Positions 44,532 through 54,406 of a DNA stretch of 64,000 nucleotides are shown here, piece by piece. The DNA is from Aplectana chamaeleonis (taxonomy: Eukaryota; Nematoda; Chromadorea; Rhabditida; Cosmocercidae), in NCBI GenBank assembly GCA_029168955.1, contig JAPDOI010000366.1, positions 434,001 to 498,000 of the forward strand. Direction: 5' to 3'. The translations under genes were made by a program, and so were the position numbers. Each line of letters begins with the position of its first letter. The first letter of the stretch is position 1. The notes beneath the pieces were generated by a model. It worked only from the letters and a program-made list of their open reading frames with translations. It was not told where the DNA came from and searched no databases.

Positions 44532-46321
44532 GTAACGTCCCCTTCAGGCTCACGCATATCGTCGGACTACTGCGAGATTGATCTTCTAAACGGAACGAGC
44601 CACACTTCCATTTGCAGCCGGCGGCTGTACATTTTTGAAGTTCTTTCCGAAATACTCATGTAATGAATTTCCCATGTACTTTTTCAATTGAGACCTTCGA
44701 CTCTCCACTGCAATTCTATCCGGGGCTTGCGACTTCATTCATGCTCACGTGATGAAAACGTGGGTTAGAGGTGATAAACACAACCCGAGTTTCTCAACAA
44801 ACAAGTTATGTATCCATCAGTGGTCCACAGAAAGGAAGCCGCGCTCGCAATCGGACGCGAAATCATTCGATCAATAGCCACCTCCCTTCGTTTTCCCACA
44901 CGCAATTTTTCCCACAAAGTAGCGTCGCGGCTACCCCTCATCCAGTGACTGACGATACTAGTGGGTAATTAAATATGCAATGTGAGGCGGGGAGAATTTT
45001 TGATCTGCGGTTTATCCCATTTTGGACGAAGAGTGCGTGGGGAAGCCGTTATTCTGAACGTCGCAGCGAATATTCCCGGGCTCTATCAAATTAGTTCGCA
45101 GTTGAGGAAAGGTTTCCTTCGTTTTGTTCGTGCTACGATTTCTTTTACGGAATCGCTTGTGCTTTCTAAATCTAGCTAAAAAGTATTTCATTTGATTAAG
45201 TATGTTTGCTTCCAGATTTCTGTTGTTGCCACCCCGAAACAGCTGTGGTTATGGTAAACTCTCCTAGTAGCTGTAGTTTATTAACAGTAAGTCGAGGTGA
45301 GTATCGTCTTTATAGATTTTTTTTTGTCTGTCGGAAGCATGATAGCGCCGTTAGCTCCTCCCACTCTTTATCCAACCATCTTGATCCTCCCACTGCACCA
45401 TTCTCCGTGAAAACATTCAGACTTCATGTCATGTGCTTTGTCGAATCATCCTTCAGTTAAAATTTTTGTTAGACATCTTTGGCATGTACAGAACTAAGCG
45501 GGCCGTTCCATTCTGTCGGTCAGGGTCAAGCAGGGCGTTGCGTAATTTTTCGAAATCGGAGCGACCCCCACCACCACTTTTTTTCCAAAATCGAAAATCT
45601 TTGGGATCCCCCTCCCAGAGGTGCCATTTTGGGCAGTATACATTTGATTATTAAAACTATCAGACGTCGAAAATTCGTTCAGTAGTCGGGCGCGAGCATC
45701 TAAAACCTGAGCAATGCCACGATCCTTTCCTCTGATGTCCAAAAATACCGAGAATTCTTGGGATGTCTCCACCAAATTTTCATTTTAGGAACGAATTTTT
45801 TCGCGATTTCCCGTAACCTTCATTTTTGGGCCAAAATTTCAGCGACCCCCCCCCCATACACACAACCATTGCGAAATTTCGCAACTCGGTTGACCCTGTT
45901 CGCTCCTAAACTTATTTGGTATGTTTTGAGAGAGAGGCTAAAACGCAGACCATAGAAGGCGGTTAGGCTCGCACATATGTCGGCGGGATGAGGTTTGAAG
46001 CTTTGTCCCCATTTTTAAAAAAACACCCTGTAGTGTCGGTCGACGGTCGACGACACGTTCATGAGAATGCGTGTATTCTTTTATCTAGAAGTGATTACAT
46101 TTTCCTTATCGAAAACCTCTAATTGATAGATATTCTAGACATGTGTTAGATCTTTTCCGAGCCTAACCTGCCTATTGGAATATCAAATCTGAAACCAGAG
46201 AATTCCGCTCTTTTCTACCTGTTATATTGCATCATTTTCCATACTAAATGACATCCGCACTGTACGAAGGACTTTTTACTCTAAGAGAGTCAGCATAGAT
46301 TCGGAAGAAAAGGAAATAATC
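44532..46321. other. No recognisable gene
   Basis: Mostly AT-rich with short frames only. Two similar stretches with GCGACCCCC runs occur near 45560 and 45841. I cannot assign this region to any family. Confidence 0.4.
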
Positions 46322-47328
46322 TTTTTCTCCTTCTTTGCAGCCACATAGAGGGTTTTCTCATAGATGAGGAAGCTGAGCGACCAGTACTGGATTCGTCCTT
46401 AGGTCCATTGTGGTCAGCATGGTTGGTCTCTTTGGACAGTTAAATAAATGTGCGGTGTTATGGCCGATGGAACCGCAGTCTGGGTAATCCTCAGATTTGC
46501 TGCTGTCCATCTCGCTGATGTAGGACAGCGAAGCGACGCGGGTATGCATCTAGCCCTTCTTTCCAGTTGAGACTCCGATGTGCAGACAGGGTACTTCTCC
46601 TAGTATAGGATTTATGGCCGCCTTCTCAAGATGACACCGTACGAACTTGGTGTGCTTTTCGCGCAAGACGGAGTCGTTCTTGCTGTGAGTCGTGCCATCT
46701 TTGTAAATTGATTTTTTTTTGGATCATCGGCGAACGGCCTTCTTATGTCTCTCTCTAATGGGGTTGAGCACTCTCCAAGACGGTTGGTGTGGTTGTTTAA
46801 TAATCTTCATAAGGAATTGCTAGGCTTAGAGCTGACAGTGCTCTTTCAGTGGTAACAGACATGTTTCAGCATGCAGGTGCTCGACTGGGGAACTCCTTAA
46901 CATCCGGTGGCGATACGAAGAGCGGCATTCCGTACTTGTTACATCTTCGTTCAGGAGGATTCTAAGAGGAGATGCTGCCACACTGGTGCGCCATGTTCCA
47001 TGGCGGACTGAAGAATCGCCTTATACGTTGTAAGTATACTTTCCTTGCTGCTATCCCATGAAGTGCCTCCCAGAGCCCTGAGAATATTGAGCTTAGCTTC
47101 AACGACAGCCTGCTTCTGCTCGGTATTCTTATAAAACATGAGCGATGGATCGAGCACAAGGCTGAGCAGTTTTGCAAAGCGAACAGCAGGCAAACGGTTT
47201 CCATGCCACTCAACATCCGGATGAGCGCTATGCGCAGATTGGTCCGTTGTAAGGACGGATACTGATGACCTGCGTGCGGAGATCTTTAGCATCGTATCGT
47301 CGAAAAACCTCTTCAGCGTCTTCAGGTA
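46322..47328 (-). pseudogene. Host LINE H, 3' part (RT thumb to 3' end)
   Basis: Minus-strand coding similarity to LINE B starts at YLKTLKRFF (47328) and runs through LDPSLMFYKNTEQKQ and TYKAILQ, in the frame ending at 46951. It reaches the C-terminal knuckle in the frame 46549-46358 (YPDCGSIGHNTAHLFNC, first cysteine replaced by Y). The 3' end is a decayed GAA-rich tail. It is a different, older copy than LINE B. The preceding codons (KINEYL) lie at 50798-50825, across LINE B. Confidence 0.85.
47323..47328. repeat. Target site duplication of LINE B, left copy
   Basis: CAGGTA (TACCTG on the minus strand) recurs at 50792-50797. On both sides the LINE H reading frame joins across it. Confidence 0.75.
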
Positions 47329-47363
47329 CTTCTTCTTCTTCTGCAGCCACAGAGAGGGTCCTG

Positions 47364-47837
47364 TCATAGATTGAGGAACTGAGCCACAAGCGTCGGATTC
47401 TCCCACAGATCTGCTGGTGTTAACGATGTCGGTCTCATCGGGCAGTTGAAAAGGTGCGCAGTAGTATGCCCTTTACTACCACAATCCAGGCACTCGTCAG
47501 GTCTGCTGCTATCGATCTTATGTAAATAATACATAGGCATGGGGGAGTGCCCGCAGCGCAACGAGGCAAGGGTGAACCTGGCACGCCTACCGAGTTTCAT
47601 CTCGGTTTCGCTGACCTCAGGCGGCACGACTCCGAGAATGGAGTTTACGGCGGTCTTGCATAAGTGAGGCTTGACGAATCGGGTATGCTCAGCACGTAAG
47701 AGACGGAGGCGTTCTTGCTGTGCGTTGGTCCATCTCTGTATATTGATTTTCGTGGGAGCATCAGCAAACGGCTTTCTTATACTTCTCTCTCTGACGGGGT
47801 CTAATACTCTTCGCGACGGATGATTCGGCTGCTTCAC
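47364..47837 (-). pseudogene. LINE B RT C-terminal domain with zinc knuckle
   Basis: An open frame of 157 residues containing VLDPVRERS, HTRFVKPHLC and CLDCGSKGHTTAHLFNC (C-x2-C-x4-H-x4-H-x3-C), ending VAQFLNL. This is the C-terminal part of the single LINE polyprotein, downstream of the thumb encoded at 48254-47901. The knuckle is usually thought to bind element RNA or target DNA. It is separated from the thumb by a frameshift near 47860. Confidence 0.85.
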
Positions 47838-47900
47838 GATGTTAATGTGTATTTGTCGCGCCTGGAGTTGGCAGTGGTCTCTATTTGGTAATATGCGAGC

Positions 47901-48254
47901 TTAGGCGTGTAAGTGCTCTACTGGAGAGCTTTTAGAACAGCCTGTTGCGATTCGCAATGCTCCATTTTGAATGCGCTGCAGCTTGGACCAGGATGTGTCC
48001 GACACGATATGCTGCCAGATTGGTGCAGCATACTCCAGGGCGGGCTGTACGATGGCCTTGTACGTGGTCAGGATCGTTTCTTTACTGCACCCCCAGGACG
48101 TTCCGCCGAGAGCACGTAGGACTTTAAGTCTTGTTTTCACTGCAGCTTGCTTCTGCTCAGTGTTCTTGTGAAACCTCAACGAAGGATCCAACACGAGTGC
48201 GAGCAGCTTAGGAAATCGGACGGCCGGCAGGCGAGTTTCGTCCCATTTTTTCAA
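47901..48254 (-). pseudogene. LINE B RT thumb region
   Basis: A 117-residue frame overlapping the end of the main RT frame by about 47 bases. It contains KLLALVLDPSLRFHKNTEQ, GCSKETILTTYKA and QPALEYAAPIWQH. The similarity passes from the main frame to this one at about 48250, inside HPIEKMG/MKKWDETRL, which indicates a one-step frameshift. Confidence 0.85.
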
Positions 48255-49569
48255 TGGGATGAGCTCTGTGCTCCGCAGTATCAGTGGAAAAGACGGTGAC
48301 GGATGATTTAGCGGCAGAGACCGTAAGCATCTTGCTATCGAAAAAACATTTCAACTCGATCAAGTAGTCATTGATCTTACTGGCAGCTACATTTATGTCG
48401 CGATCCCGGCATAGTATAGTAATATCATCCGCATATGCTACGACCGTGATGTCTTGGGATGGAACGGGTAGATCTTCAATATACAGACTGAAAAGAGCAG
48501 GCGATAGAACTCCTCTTTGAGGTACGCCGGCGGCAATTGGGATGCTATTGGAGACGTGCCCTTGAAATAGCACATTTGCCCGACGTCCTTTGGTGAATGC
48601 GGTTATCCACCGCTTCTGCCAGGGCGGAATGGTAGACCTTAACAGGCTCTCCGACAAAATGCCCAAATTTACAGTGTCAAAAGCCTTCGTTAGGTCGAGG
48701 GCTACACCTACGGTACGCTGAGGTTTCATGGCATTGAAGCCGTCCAAAACATAGCTCACAATTTCCAGCAGGGCGGTAGTGGTGGAATGTAGCTGACGGA
48801 AACCATGTTGATTCTGTTGTTTGCTATTATATTCGACAAGCTCCTCCACAGCCAATTTTTTCGCAACTTTGGCAATAGGTGAGAGAAGACTGATTGGCCT
48901 GTAACCTTTTGCCGTGGATGGTGATTTACCCGGCTTCGGCAATGGGATGACGCGTGCTACTTTCCAATCTTGAGGTAATGTACAGGTGCGAAACGATGTA
49001 TTAATGACGTCAGCGAGCAGGGGTAGTAGTTCATTTGGCAGTCTCTTTAGAACTGCTGGGCTCAAACCATCTGGCCCTACTGCCTTCGAGTTACTCATTT
49101 TCTTGATAACCTTCTCGACCTGAGCGGGCGTGACTGCATCATCTTCAGCCATGAGTGGCAACTTACAGAGTTCCCGAACAGTTATTCTATTCTGCTTCTC
49201 TCTTTTTGATTTAGTAATGAAAAAATGCTTCCCAAGAGCATTTGCGGCTTCTTTCCCTGACTTGAAGACTCCGCCGTCGAATTCAATCGTGGAATTGTTG
49301 GCGGAGGTGATCTTTCCGGAGATCCTTTTCAAAGCCTTCCACGTTGCTGCAGCATCACTCCTGAAGTTCATTTTCTCAGTGAACTTTTCCCAAGATTCTT
49401 TCTTGTGCCTATCAAGGTCCATCCTGATCTCATTATTCGGCTCGGCAATGTCTGGGTCAAGATGATTAGCAGCTCTCTTTGCGTCCCTTGTCCTTATCTT
49501 CTGCAGTGTCTCCCTGGTGACATTGGGAAAGAAGGTCTTGACACGACCTTCAGGGATCGCAGCTTTCAT
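48208..49569 (-). CDS. LINE B reverse transcriptase core, longest intact frame
   Basis: 453 residues, open. In order: a linker region between endonuclease and RT (about 1-150); RT fingers with KAVGPDGLSPAVLKRLP and ARVIPLPKPGKSP (about 165-215); GYRPISLLSPIAKV; HGFRQLHSTTTAL; motif A ALDLTKAFDTVN (about 305-316); motif B AGVPQRGVLSPALFSLY; and motif C VAYADDITILCRDRD (about 387). All three catalytic aspartates are present. Its first codons follow from the endonuclease at 49672 through a frame change. The end (48208) is out of frame after VFSTDTAEH. The enzyme copies element RNA into DNA at a nicked target. Confidence 0.9.
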   Translation of the reverse strand: MKAAIPEGRVKTFFPNVTRETLQKIRTRDAKRAANHLDPDIAEPNNEIRMDLDRHKKESWEKFTEKMNFRSDAAATWKALKRISGKITSANNSTIEFDGGVFKSGKEAANALGKHFFITKSKREKQNRITVRELCKLPLMAEDDAVTPAQVEKVIKKMSNSKAVGPDGLSPAVLKRLPNELLPLLADVINTSFRTCTLPQDWKVARVIPLPKPGKSPSTAKGYRPISLLSPIAKVAKKLAVEELVEYNSKQQNQHGFRQLHSTTTALLEIVSYVLDGFNAMKPQRTVGVALDLTKAFDTVNLGILSESLLRSTIPPWQKRWITAFTKGRRANVLFQGHVSNSIPIAAGVPQRGVLSPALFSLYIEDLPVPSQDITVVAYADDITILCRDRDINVAASKINDYLIELKCFFDSKMLTVSAAKSSVTVFSTDTAEHRAHPIEKMGRNSPAGRPIS

Positions 49570-49671
49570 CGCCTTCCTGATGGCATCAGAGAGGTGCCGC
49601 TCCTTCTGGTGTGCATTGCCATTCCACGGATATTCGGCCGCTTGGCGGAGTGCAACCTCCCTGAACAGGCT

Positions 49672-50160
49672 CTAGTCTGCAAGGCCTAAATTCAGATAAG
49701 AACGATGACGAACACCTGTATAGGGAGCAAGAGAGTTAGAGAGATCGATACTGACAAAGACCGGAATGTGATCACTGGAAAGAGTTGTGAATGTAGACCA
49801 AGAGCAGGCATCAGAGAGATTAGAAGAGACAAGGGAGATGTCTGGGCTGGAGGATCGACCGTAGGCAGGGAGACGAGTGGGCTGGCCATCGTTAAGGATA
49901 ACGAGGTCGCACTCATCCGCCCATTCTTCGACGTCATTTCCTCTAGCATCAGAATCGAGCGACGAGCAGAACGTGTGAGCATTGAAGTCACCCGCAAAGA
50001 CAATTGAGGGAGATAGAGAGCAGTCATACAGCTGCTTGAGTAGAGGGATAGGGTTGTAGGTTGGTGGACAGGATGTGAGAGGAGGAATGTATATATTCAA
50101 AAGAGAAAGTGGAGTTTTTAGAGGTAGATGGATGGGGATGTACTCGAGAGTGCCATCCAC
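49672..50160 (-). pseudogene. LINE B APE-type endonuclease, C-terminal two-thirds
   Basis: A frame of 162 residues with LNIYIPPLTSCP, IVFAGDFNAHTF (catalytic D and N), DISLVSSNLSD and TLSSDHIPVFVSI (the SDH catalytic histidine motif). The first third of the domain is in the neighbouring frames: INLNGLRAKLSELSLFARTH in the frame ending 50299, and a strand near 50250-50160 in a third frame. The nuclease nicks target DNA to prime reverse transcription. Confidence 0.85.
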
Positions 50161-50298
50161 TGGAGTGTTTGGAATGATGTGAGAGGGAAGAGACGACAGA
50201 ACAAAAGTAGAGACTCCGCCTCCCTGAGATTAACTAGGATTATGATATGCACTATAGCCCGGGATGTTTGGATGTCGAGAGGTAGCAGAGGGAGAGAG

Positions 50299-50787
50299 TT
50301 AGGTTTCCTGAACCATGATAACATCCGGGTGATGAGTACGGGCGAAGAGAGATAATTCAGAAAGCTTGGCGCGAAGGCCGTTGAGATTGATATGTACAAT
50401 AAAGAGGGGGCGGTTGGTAGATGAGGAATTGGAGTTACTGGAGGCGGAGCACACAATACAACGAAAGGAAGAATCGTGGTGCCTCACAGAACTGAGACCC
50501 GAACAAGAGAAGTGCACCCACCTTTGGCATCCAAAACATTGGACGCTGGTTCCATGCCAATTGATATCTCTGTCGCATGTGGCACATGGGTACTTCTTCT
50601 TCTTCGCGGGTCCTGGGTTCCTCTCGACGCCGGCTCTTTGCAGTAGGATCTTCAGGAGAGCTGCGGCCAGCCAGCACCTCTCCCATGACAAAAACCCTCT
50701 CCGCGGAGGGATTGACGTCGGTTTGCACGGAGGTGGTCTTCTTTCCTCCACACTGCCACGGCACGAACGCACGACATCTCGGCAGCT
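50299..50787 (-). pseudogene. LINE B N-terminal region: hydrophobic leader, 2A-like motif, PHD-type finger, start of endonuclease
   Basis: The minus strand contains CWLAAALLKILLQ directly followed by RAGVERNPGPAKKKK. Next comes a C4HC3 PHD-like finger (CATC ... CFGC ... HFSC ... CIVC), then a serine/asparagine linker and the endonuclease start INLNGLRAKLSE ... HPDVIMVQET. In this copy the open frame runs through from flanking LINE sequence to 51003, so the element's own start codon is uncertain. The frame stops at 50299 and continues shifted. The VERNPGP motif resembles 2A-like peptides known in APE-type LINEs, but the aspartate of the D-x-E-x-NPGP consensus is glycine. Confidence 0.8.
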
Positions 50788-50797
50788 CGTACAGGTA

Positions 50798-50836
50798 TTC
50801 GTTGATCTTGGTGGCGGCGATCTGTATGTCCCGATC
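50798..50836 (-). pseudogene. LINE H sliver between LINE B and LINE C
   Basis: About 40 bp encoding DRDIQIAATKINEYL on the minus strand. This is the RT segment just after the YADD box. It connects upstream to 54305-54600 across LINE C and downstream to 47328 across LINE B. Confidence 0.85.
50826..50836. repeat. Target site duplication of LINE C, left copy
   Basis: ATGTCCCGATC (possibly plus one T) is repeated exactly at 54294-54304. Confidence 0.85.
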
Positions 50837-50873
50837 TTCTTCTTCTTCTTATCGGCCACAACAGAGCTTCTCC

Positions 50874-51464
50874 TCATAGGTGTAAAAAGGCAGCCACATC
50901 GCACGGGTTCTTCCACATATCCATGACTGTTAGAGAAGTCGGCCTCACAGGACATGAAAATAAATGAAATGAATCGTGCCCTGGGTTGTGGCAATCGGGA
51001 CATTCGTCAGGGATCGAGGAGTCGATCTTATGGACGAAGTCCTTTTGGTATGAGGAGTGTCCACAACGTAGACCTGCCAGGATGACGCGTTCAAGTCTGG
51101 GTAGACCCATTTCGCTGCCATCGGTCGGGGGAGGGTCGTCACCAAGAATCGGATTTAGGGGAGCACTGGAAAGGTATACTCTGACGAATCGGGTGTGCTC
51201 CATTTGCAGCAGTCTGACGCGATTGAGCTCCGACGTCGCCCAACGTTGACGATCCAAGACAGAGACTGCAGCATGAAGTGGCGAGCGTTTATGTCGGAAA
51301 TGGGGACCAGATGACAGTAGGGGGAAATTGGGGTGTGTGGAATACCTTACAATGCCAACATGGAACTGCTGCGACTGGAGTTGACAATGCTGCTTCACAG
51401 GAAGCAGCGAACACTCTTGATGTAGATGAGATGCCGGTGTGGATCGAGGGCATCCAGTGATCAC
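50874..51464 (-). pseudogene. LINE C RT C-terminal domain with zinc knuckle
   Basis: A 196-residue frame. It begins in the region after the thumb (HLHQECSLLPVKQHCQLQSQ), continues with HTRFVRVYLSS, and ends with the knuckle CPDCHNPGHDSFHLFSC and MDMWKNPCDVAAFLHL. It corresponds to LINE B 47837-47364. The thumb is in the previous frame (to 51528), so a frameshift lies between 51528 and 51464. Confidence 0.85.
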
Positions 51465-51527
51465 GCGTAGAGCAGTGTTCTGTGCACGCTGAAGTTTGCT
51501 CCAAGAGATTTCCGACAGATGTCTTGA

Positions 51528-52076
51528 CTATATTGGGGCTCCATATTCCAGCACCGGCTGCACCATAGCCCTGTAGGTGGTTCGCAGGATTTCCTTAGAA
51601 CTACCCCATGTAGTGCCTGCTAGCGAACGTAGGATGTTGTTACGTGTGTTGGCAGCAGCAGCTTGAATACGTGTATTTTCATGAAAGCGTAGTGACGGGT
51701 CCAGGAATACACCTAGTCGAGGGTGTTTTGATAAAGGCAGCATATTTTCTTCCCAAAGAACCTTGGGATGCAGCTTGTGTTCGGCTGTCGCTGTAGTCCA
51801 CAAAGTAACGCTGGACTTGGTTGGAGAGACCTTTAGCTGCTTCGATTCCAGGAACTTAGCCAGACTGACGAGATATTTATTCATCTCAGCAGTGGCTCGA
51901 TCGATTACAGGGTCAGTACAAATAATAGTGATGTCATCCGCATATAGACATAAGTGGATGTTTGGTGACGGCTTCGGCACATCAGACAAATACAAAGAAA
52001 ACAGGCTGGGAGATAAAACTCCTCCTTGTGGGACGCCCGCCTTCAGGGGCACAGACTTCGAGAAGTGTCCCATCAA
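51528..52076 (-). pseudogene. LINE C reverse transcriptase palm and thumb
   Basis: 182 residues with motif B KAGVPQGGVLSPSLFSLY, the catalytic box LYADDITIIC, the region NKYLVSLAKFLESK and the thumb FLDPSLRFHENTR ... PVLEYGAPI. The catalytic aspartates are intact. The upstream palm with motif A lies in the frame 52328-52080. Confidence 0.85.
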
Positions 52077-52079
52077 ATT

Positions 52080-52328
52080 TCACACGAATGGAACGATTCT
52101 TGACAAAGTTATCAGTCCATTTTTGTACCAGTCAGGAATAGTAGAATCCAGAATCGATTTGGACAGCAGAGGGATACTGACATTATCGAAGGCAGCGGTC
52201 AAGTCAACTGCCACGACTATACTTCTTCCAGCTGGAGGTTTCATATTGAAGCCAGCAATTATGTGTTCTGTGATAGACGTGAGTGCCGTGATGGTAGAGT
52301 GGGCCTTCTTGAAGCCATGTTGATGCAC
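52080..52328 (-). pseudogene. LINE C reverse transcriptase, motif A segment
   Basis: 82 residues with HQHGFKKAHSTITALTSI and motif A VAVDLTAAFDNVS, so the first catalytic aspartate is present. Further upstream fingers (52544-52330) are recognisable only in pieces, such as a PDGVSAVHLKHLP-to-SPIAKLA segment. The frame changes at about 52078. Confidence 0.8.
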
Positions 52329-52544
52329 GTTATGTCGTAATGCTTCTTGGAGGTGCGGGTTAATAAATTTCTCCGCTAACTTAGCAATAGGGGATAAGAG
52401 GGAGATGGGTCGATGCGAAGTTGCTTGATCTTCTGGTTTGCCAGGCTTGAGGATCGGTAGAACAATTGCTTGCTTCCATCTAGCGGGAATGACACCTCTG
52501 CTAAATGACGAGTAGACCAGATCACAAAGTAGTTGAAGGAACTG

Positions 52545-53579
52545 TTACGGCAAGTGCTTGAGATGGACGGCTGACACGCCGTCGGGTCCCTCGGCTCTCG
52601 AGTTCTTCATGGACTTGATGAGGGAAGACATCTCAGAGACAGTTATGGCAGGTACATCTTGTCGGCTGAGCTTCCTTATAGACCAGAGAGTGAGCCTGTT
52701 GGAATGATCACGGCGGGACGTCGCTGAAGCAAAGTGTTTTCCAAGTCGACATGCAGCCTTGAATCCAGACTCCAATTTCCCTGAAGGGAACTCAAGCATG
52801 TTGCGCTCCGCTGCCAATTTCTTCCCAGATAACCGCTTAAGAATGCTCCGAGTCTTCTTTGCATCAGTGGAGAAATTCAATGATTCAGTGAACTCCATCC
52901 AACGCGTCCGCTTGTAATCATTCAGCCTTTTGGTGATCTCATCAGACAGGAGTTGAATGCTGGGATCTCCAGGATCAGCACGGCGTTTCTCGTCCCGTGA
53001 TTCGATCAGCTCCAGGACATCTTTGGGAACGTTAGGGTTAAACGTTCTAACGCGCCCTGTAGGAATTGCAGTTCTGGAGGCGTTGCATATGGCATCAACG
53101 ATGAACTTGTCCTTCTCATGAACGGAGCCAGTTAGCGGATAGTAGGCTACCCGACTGAGTAACACCTCTTTAAACGTGACCCAGTTAGCCTTACGATAGT
53201 TGGTGTACAATTTGCTAGGCGAGCCTACGAAAGGTGCCAGGTGACTATTGAGCGACAAATCCAATGAAGCACATATGGGTACAGGATCGCTGGCCATAGC
53301 TATAGTATTGGACCAGTTACAGGAAACAGCAAGAGAAGATGATACAAAAGTGACATCAGGAGAGGACGGCCTGCCCGTGGACGGAAGGCGAGTGGGAGCG
53401 TCCTCATTAATGGCAACAAGGTCACAATCAGCGAAAAGCTCAAGTAGTTCCCCTCTATAATCGGGATCTAGAGAGGAGAACCAATATGTGGAGTGAGCAT
53501 TGAAATCGCCAGCCATGACAACGGTAGACGATGGGAGGACAGAGTATACAGATTGTAAAAATGGAGTGGGGTCAAACAA
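52545..53579 (-). CDS. LINE C endonuclease C-terminal part and RT fingers linker, open frame
   Basis: 344 residues. Residues 1-130 are the APE endonuclease from MAGDFNAHSTYW (catalytic D/N) to the SDPVPICASL region. The catalytic histidine of the usual SDH motif is replaced: the sequence is MASDPVPI, so this copy would be inactive. Residues 130-330 are the linker rich in charged residues, and the last ~25 (RAEGPDGVSAVHLKHLP) are the first RT finger motif. Upstream endonuclease strands are in the frame 54311-53637. Confidence 0.85.
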   Translation of the reverse strand: MFDPTPFLQSVYSVLPSSTVVMAGDFNAHSTYWFSSLDPDYRGELLELFADCDLVAINEDAPTRLPSTGRPSSPDVTFVSSSLAVSCNWSNTIAMASDPVPICASLDLSLNSHLAPFVGSPSKLYTNYRKANWVTFKEVLLSRVAYYPLTGSVHEKDKFIVDAICNASRTAIPTGRVRTFNPNVPKDVLELIESRDEKRRADPGDPSIQLLSDEITKRLNDYKRTRWMEFTESLNFSTDAKKTRSILKRLSGKKLAAERNMLEFPSGKLESGFKAACRLGKHFASATSRRDHSNRLTLWSIRKLSRQDVPAITVSEMSSLIKSMKNSRAEGPDGVSAVHLKHLP

Positions 53580-53636
53580 ATTAGGACATGAGGAGACAGG
53601 GGGAATATAAATAATAACAATATCTATGGGGCAACT

Positions 53637-54293
53637 TTACAATTCAATATGAACACCAATACATTCTACAACATTATCATTAGGGAGAGCAATAAGATGA
53701 GAAGGTATAGAAGATTTTACCAACGTAGAAACGCCTCCACCATGAGATGTGCGAGGAAGGTGGTAAGACGTATAACCGGGGAGGCGGGGTAGGGAAGATG
53801 TTGGGCTAAGTTTTGTCTCCTGAAGGAGAATGACATCTGGATGAGAGCGTTCAATGTACAATGTGAGTTCAGCAAGTTTGGCACGCAGACCATTGATATT
53901 GAGTTGAAAAATGTCTAGACTATGAAGAGAAACACTAGGGGGAGAGTTAGAGCAAGAAGTACAACAATAAGCAACAGTGTAGTCGTTATAGCTGGTTAAC
54001 CCCGAACATTTGAGGTGTACCCAGCCGAGGCAACCACCGCACTGGACGCTGGCATGTTGAGCCGATAATCCACAATGACAGCAGGGATATCGTGGAGTCT
54101 TGCTGCGTGACCCTGGGTTCCTCTCAATGCCGGCTCGTAACAGTAGTATGCGGAGGAGTGCAGCAGCCAGCCATTTGCACTCCCATACAGGAAAAACTCC
54201 TTGTGGAGTTGTTGACGCCCGTTTGATGAGTCTCCTTGATCTTGGTAGTCGACTCCACAGATCCACCGCGCGTAGGTTGAGCATCTCGGATCC
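53637..54293 (-). pseudogene. LINE C N-terminal region: hydrophobic leader, 2A-like motif, PHD-type finger, start of endonuclease
   Basis: The frame reads WLAAALLRILLLRAGIERNP, then GSRSKTPRYPC, a PHD-like finger (CCHC ... CGGC ... HLKC ... CCTSC) and the endonuclease start LNINGLRAKLAELTLYIERS ... HPDVILLQETKLS. It then gives VSTLVKSSIPSHLI before the frame ends. The 2A-like motif is GIERNPGS, with the last proline changed to serine. The open frame runs upstream into LINE H (RSGHG...), so the true start is uncertain. Confidence 0.8.
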
Positions 54294-54406
54294 ATGTCCC
54301 GATCTCGACACACGATTGTTATGTCATCGGCATACGCGGCAACCGCGTATGCCGATGACATAACAATCGTGTGTCGAGATCGGGACATGGATCCGAGATG
54401 CTCAAC
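54276..54406. repeat. Perfect 64-bp palindrome with a 3-bp loop
   Basis: The arms 54276-54339 and 54343-54406 are exact inverted copies around CAA. The left arm contains the last 18 bases of LINE C, the right target duplication and the YADD segment of LINE H. The right arm repeats this in reverse. It is followed by 13 G residues (54407-54419). Confidence 0.95.

Larger units (their letters stand above)
47329..50791 (-). mobile_element. LINE B: nearly full-length APE-type LINE inserted in LINE H
   Basis: A 3.46-kb element, same family as LINE A, with a (GAA)n 3' tail at 47329-47343 and its 5' end at about 50787-50791. It is flanked by the 6-bp duplication CAGGTA. It encodes an N-terminal 2A-like/PHD region, an APE endonuclease, and an RT with a C-terminal zinc knuckle. 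The longest open stretch is 453 codons. At least three frameshifts separate the parts, so this copy is dead but young compared with LINE H. Confidence 0.9.
50837..54293 (-). mobile_element. LINE C: nearly full-length LINE of a second family inserted in LINE H
   Basis: A 3.46-kb element with a (GAA)n tail at 50837-50850 and its 5' end at about 54293, flanked by an exact 11-bp duplication. It has the same domain order as LINE B, but the proteins differ substantially throughout (for example LYADDITIIC against AYADDITILC), so it is a separate family. Several frameshifts and stops break it. Confidence 0.9.
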
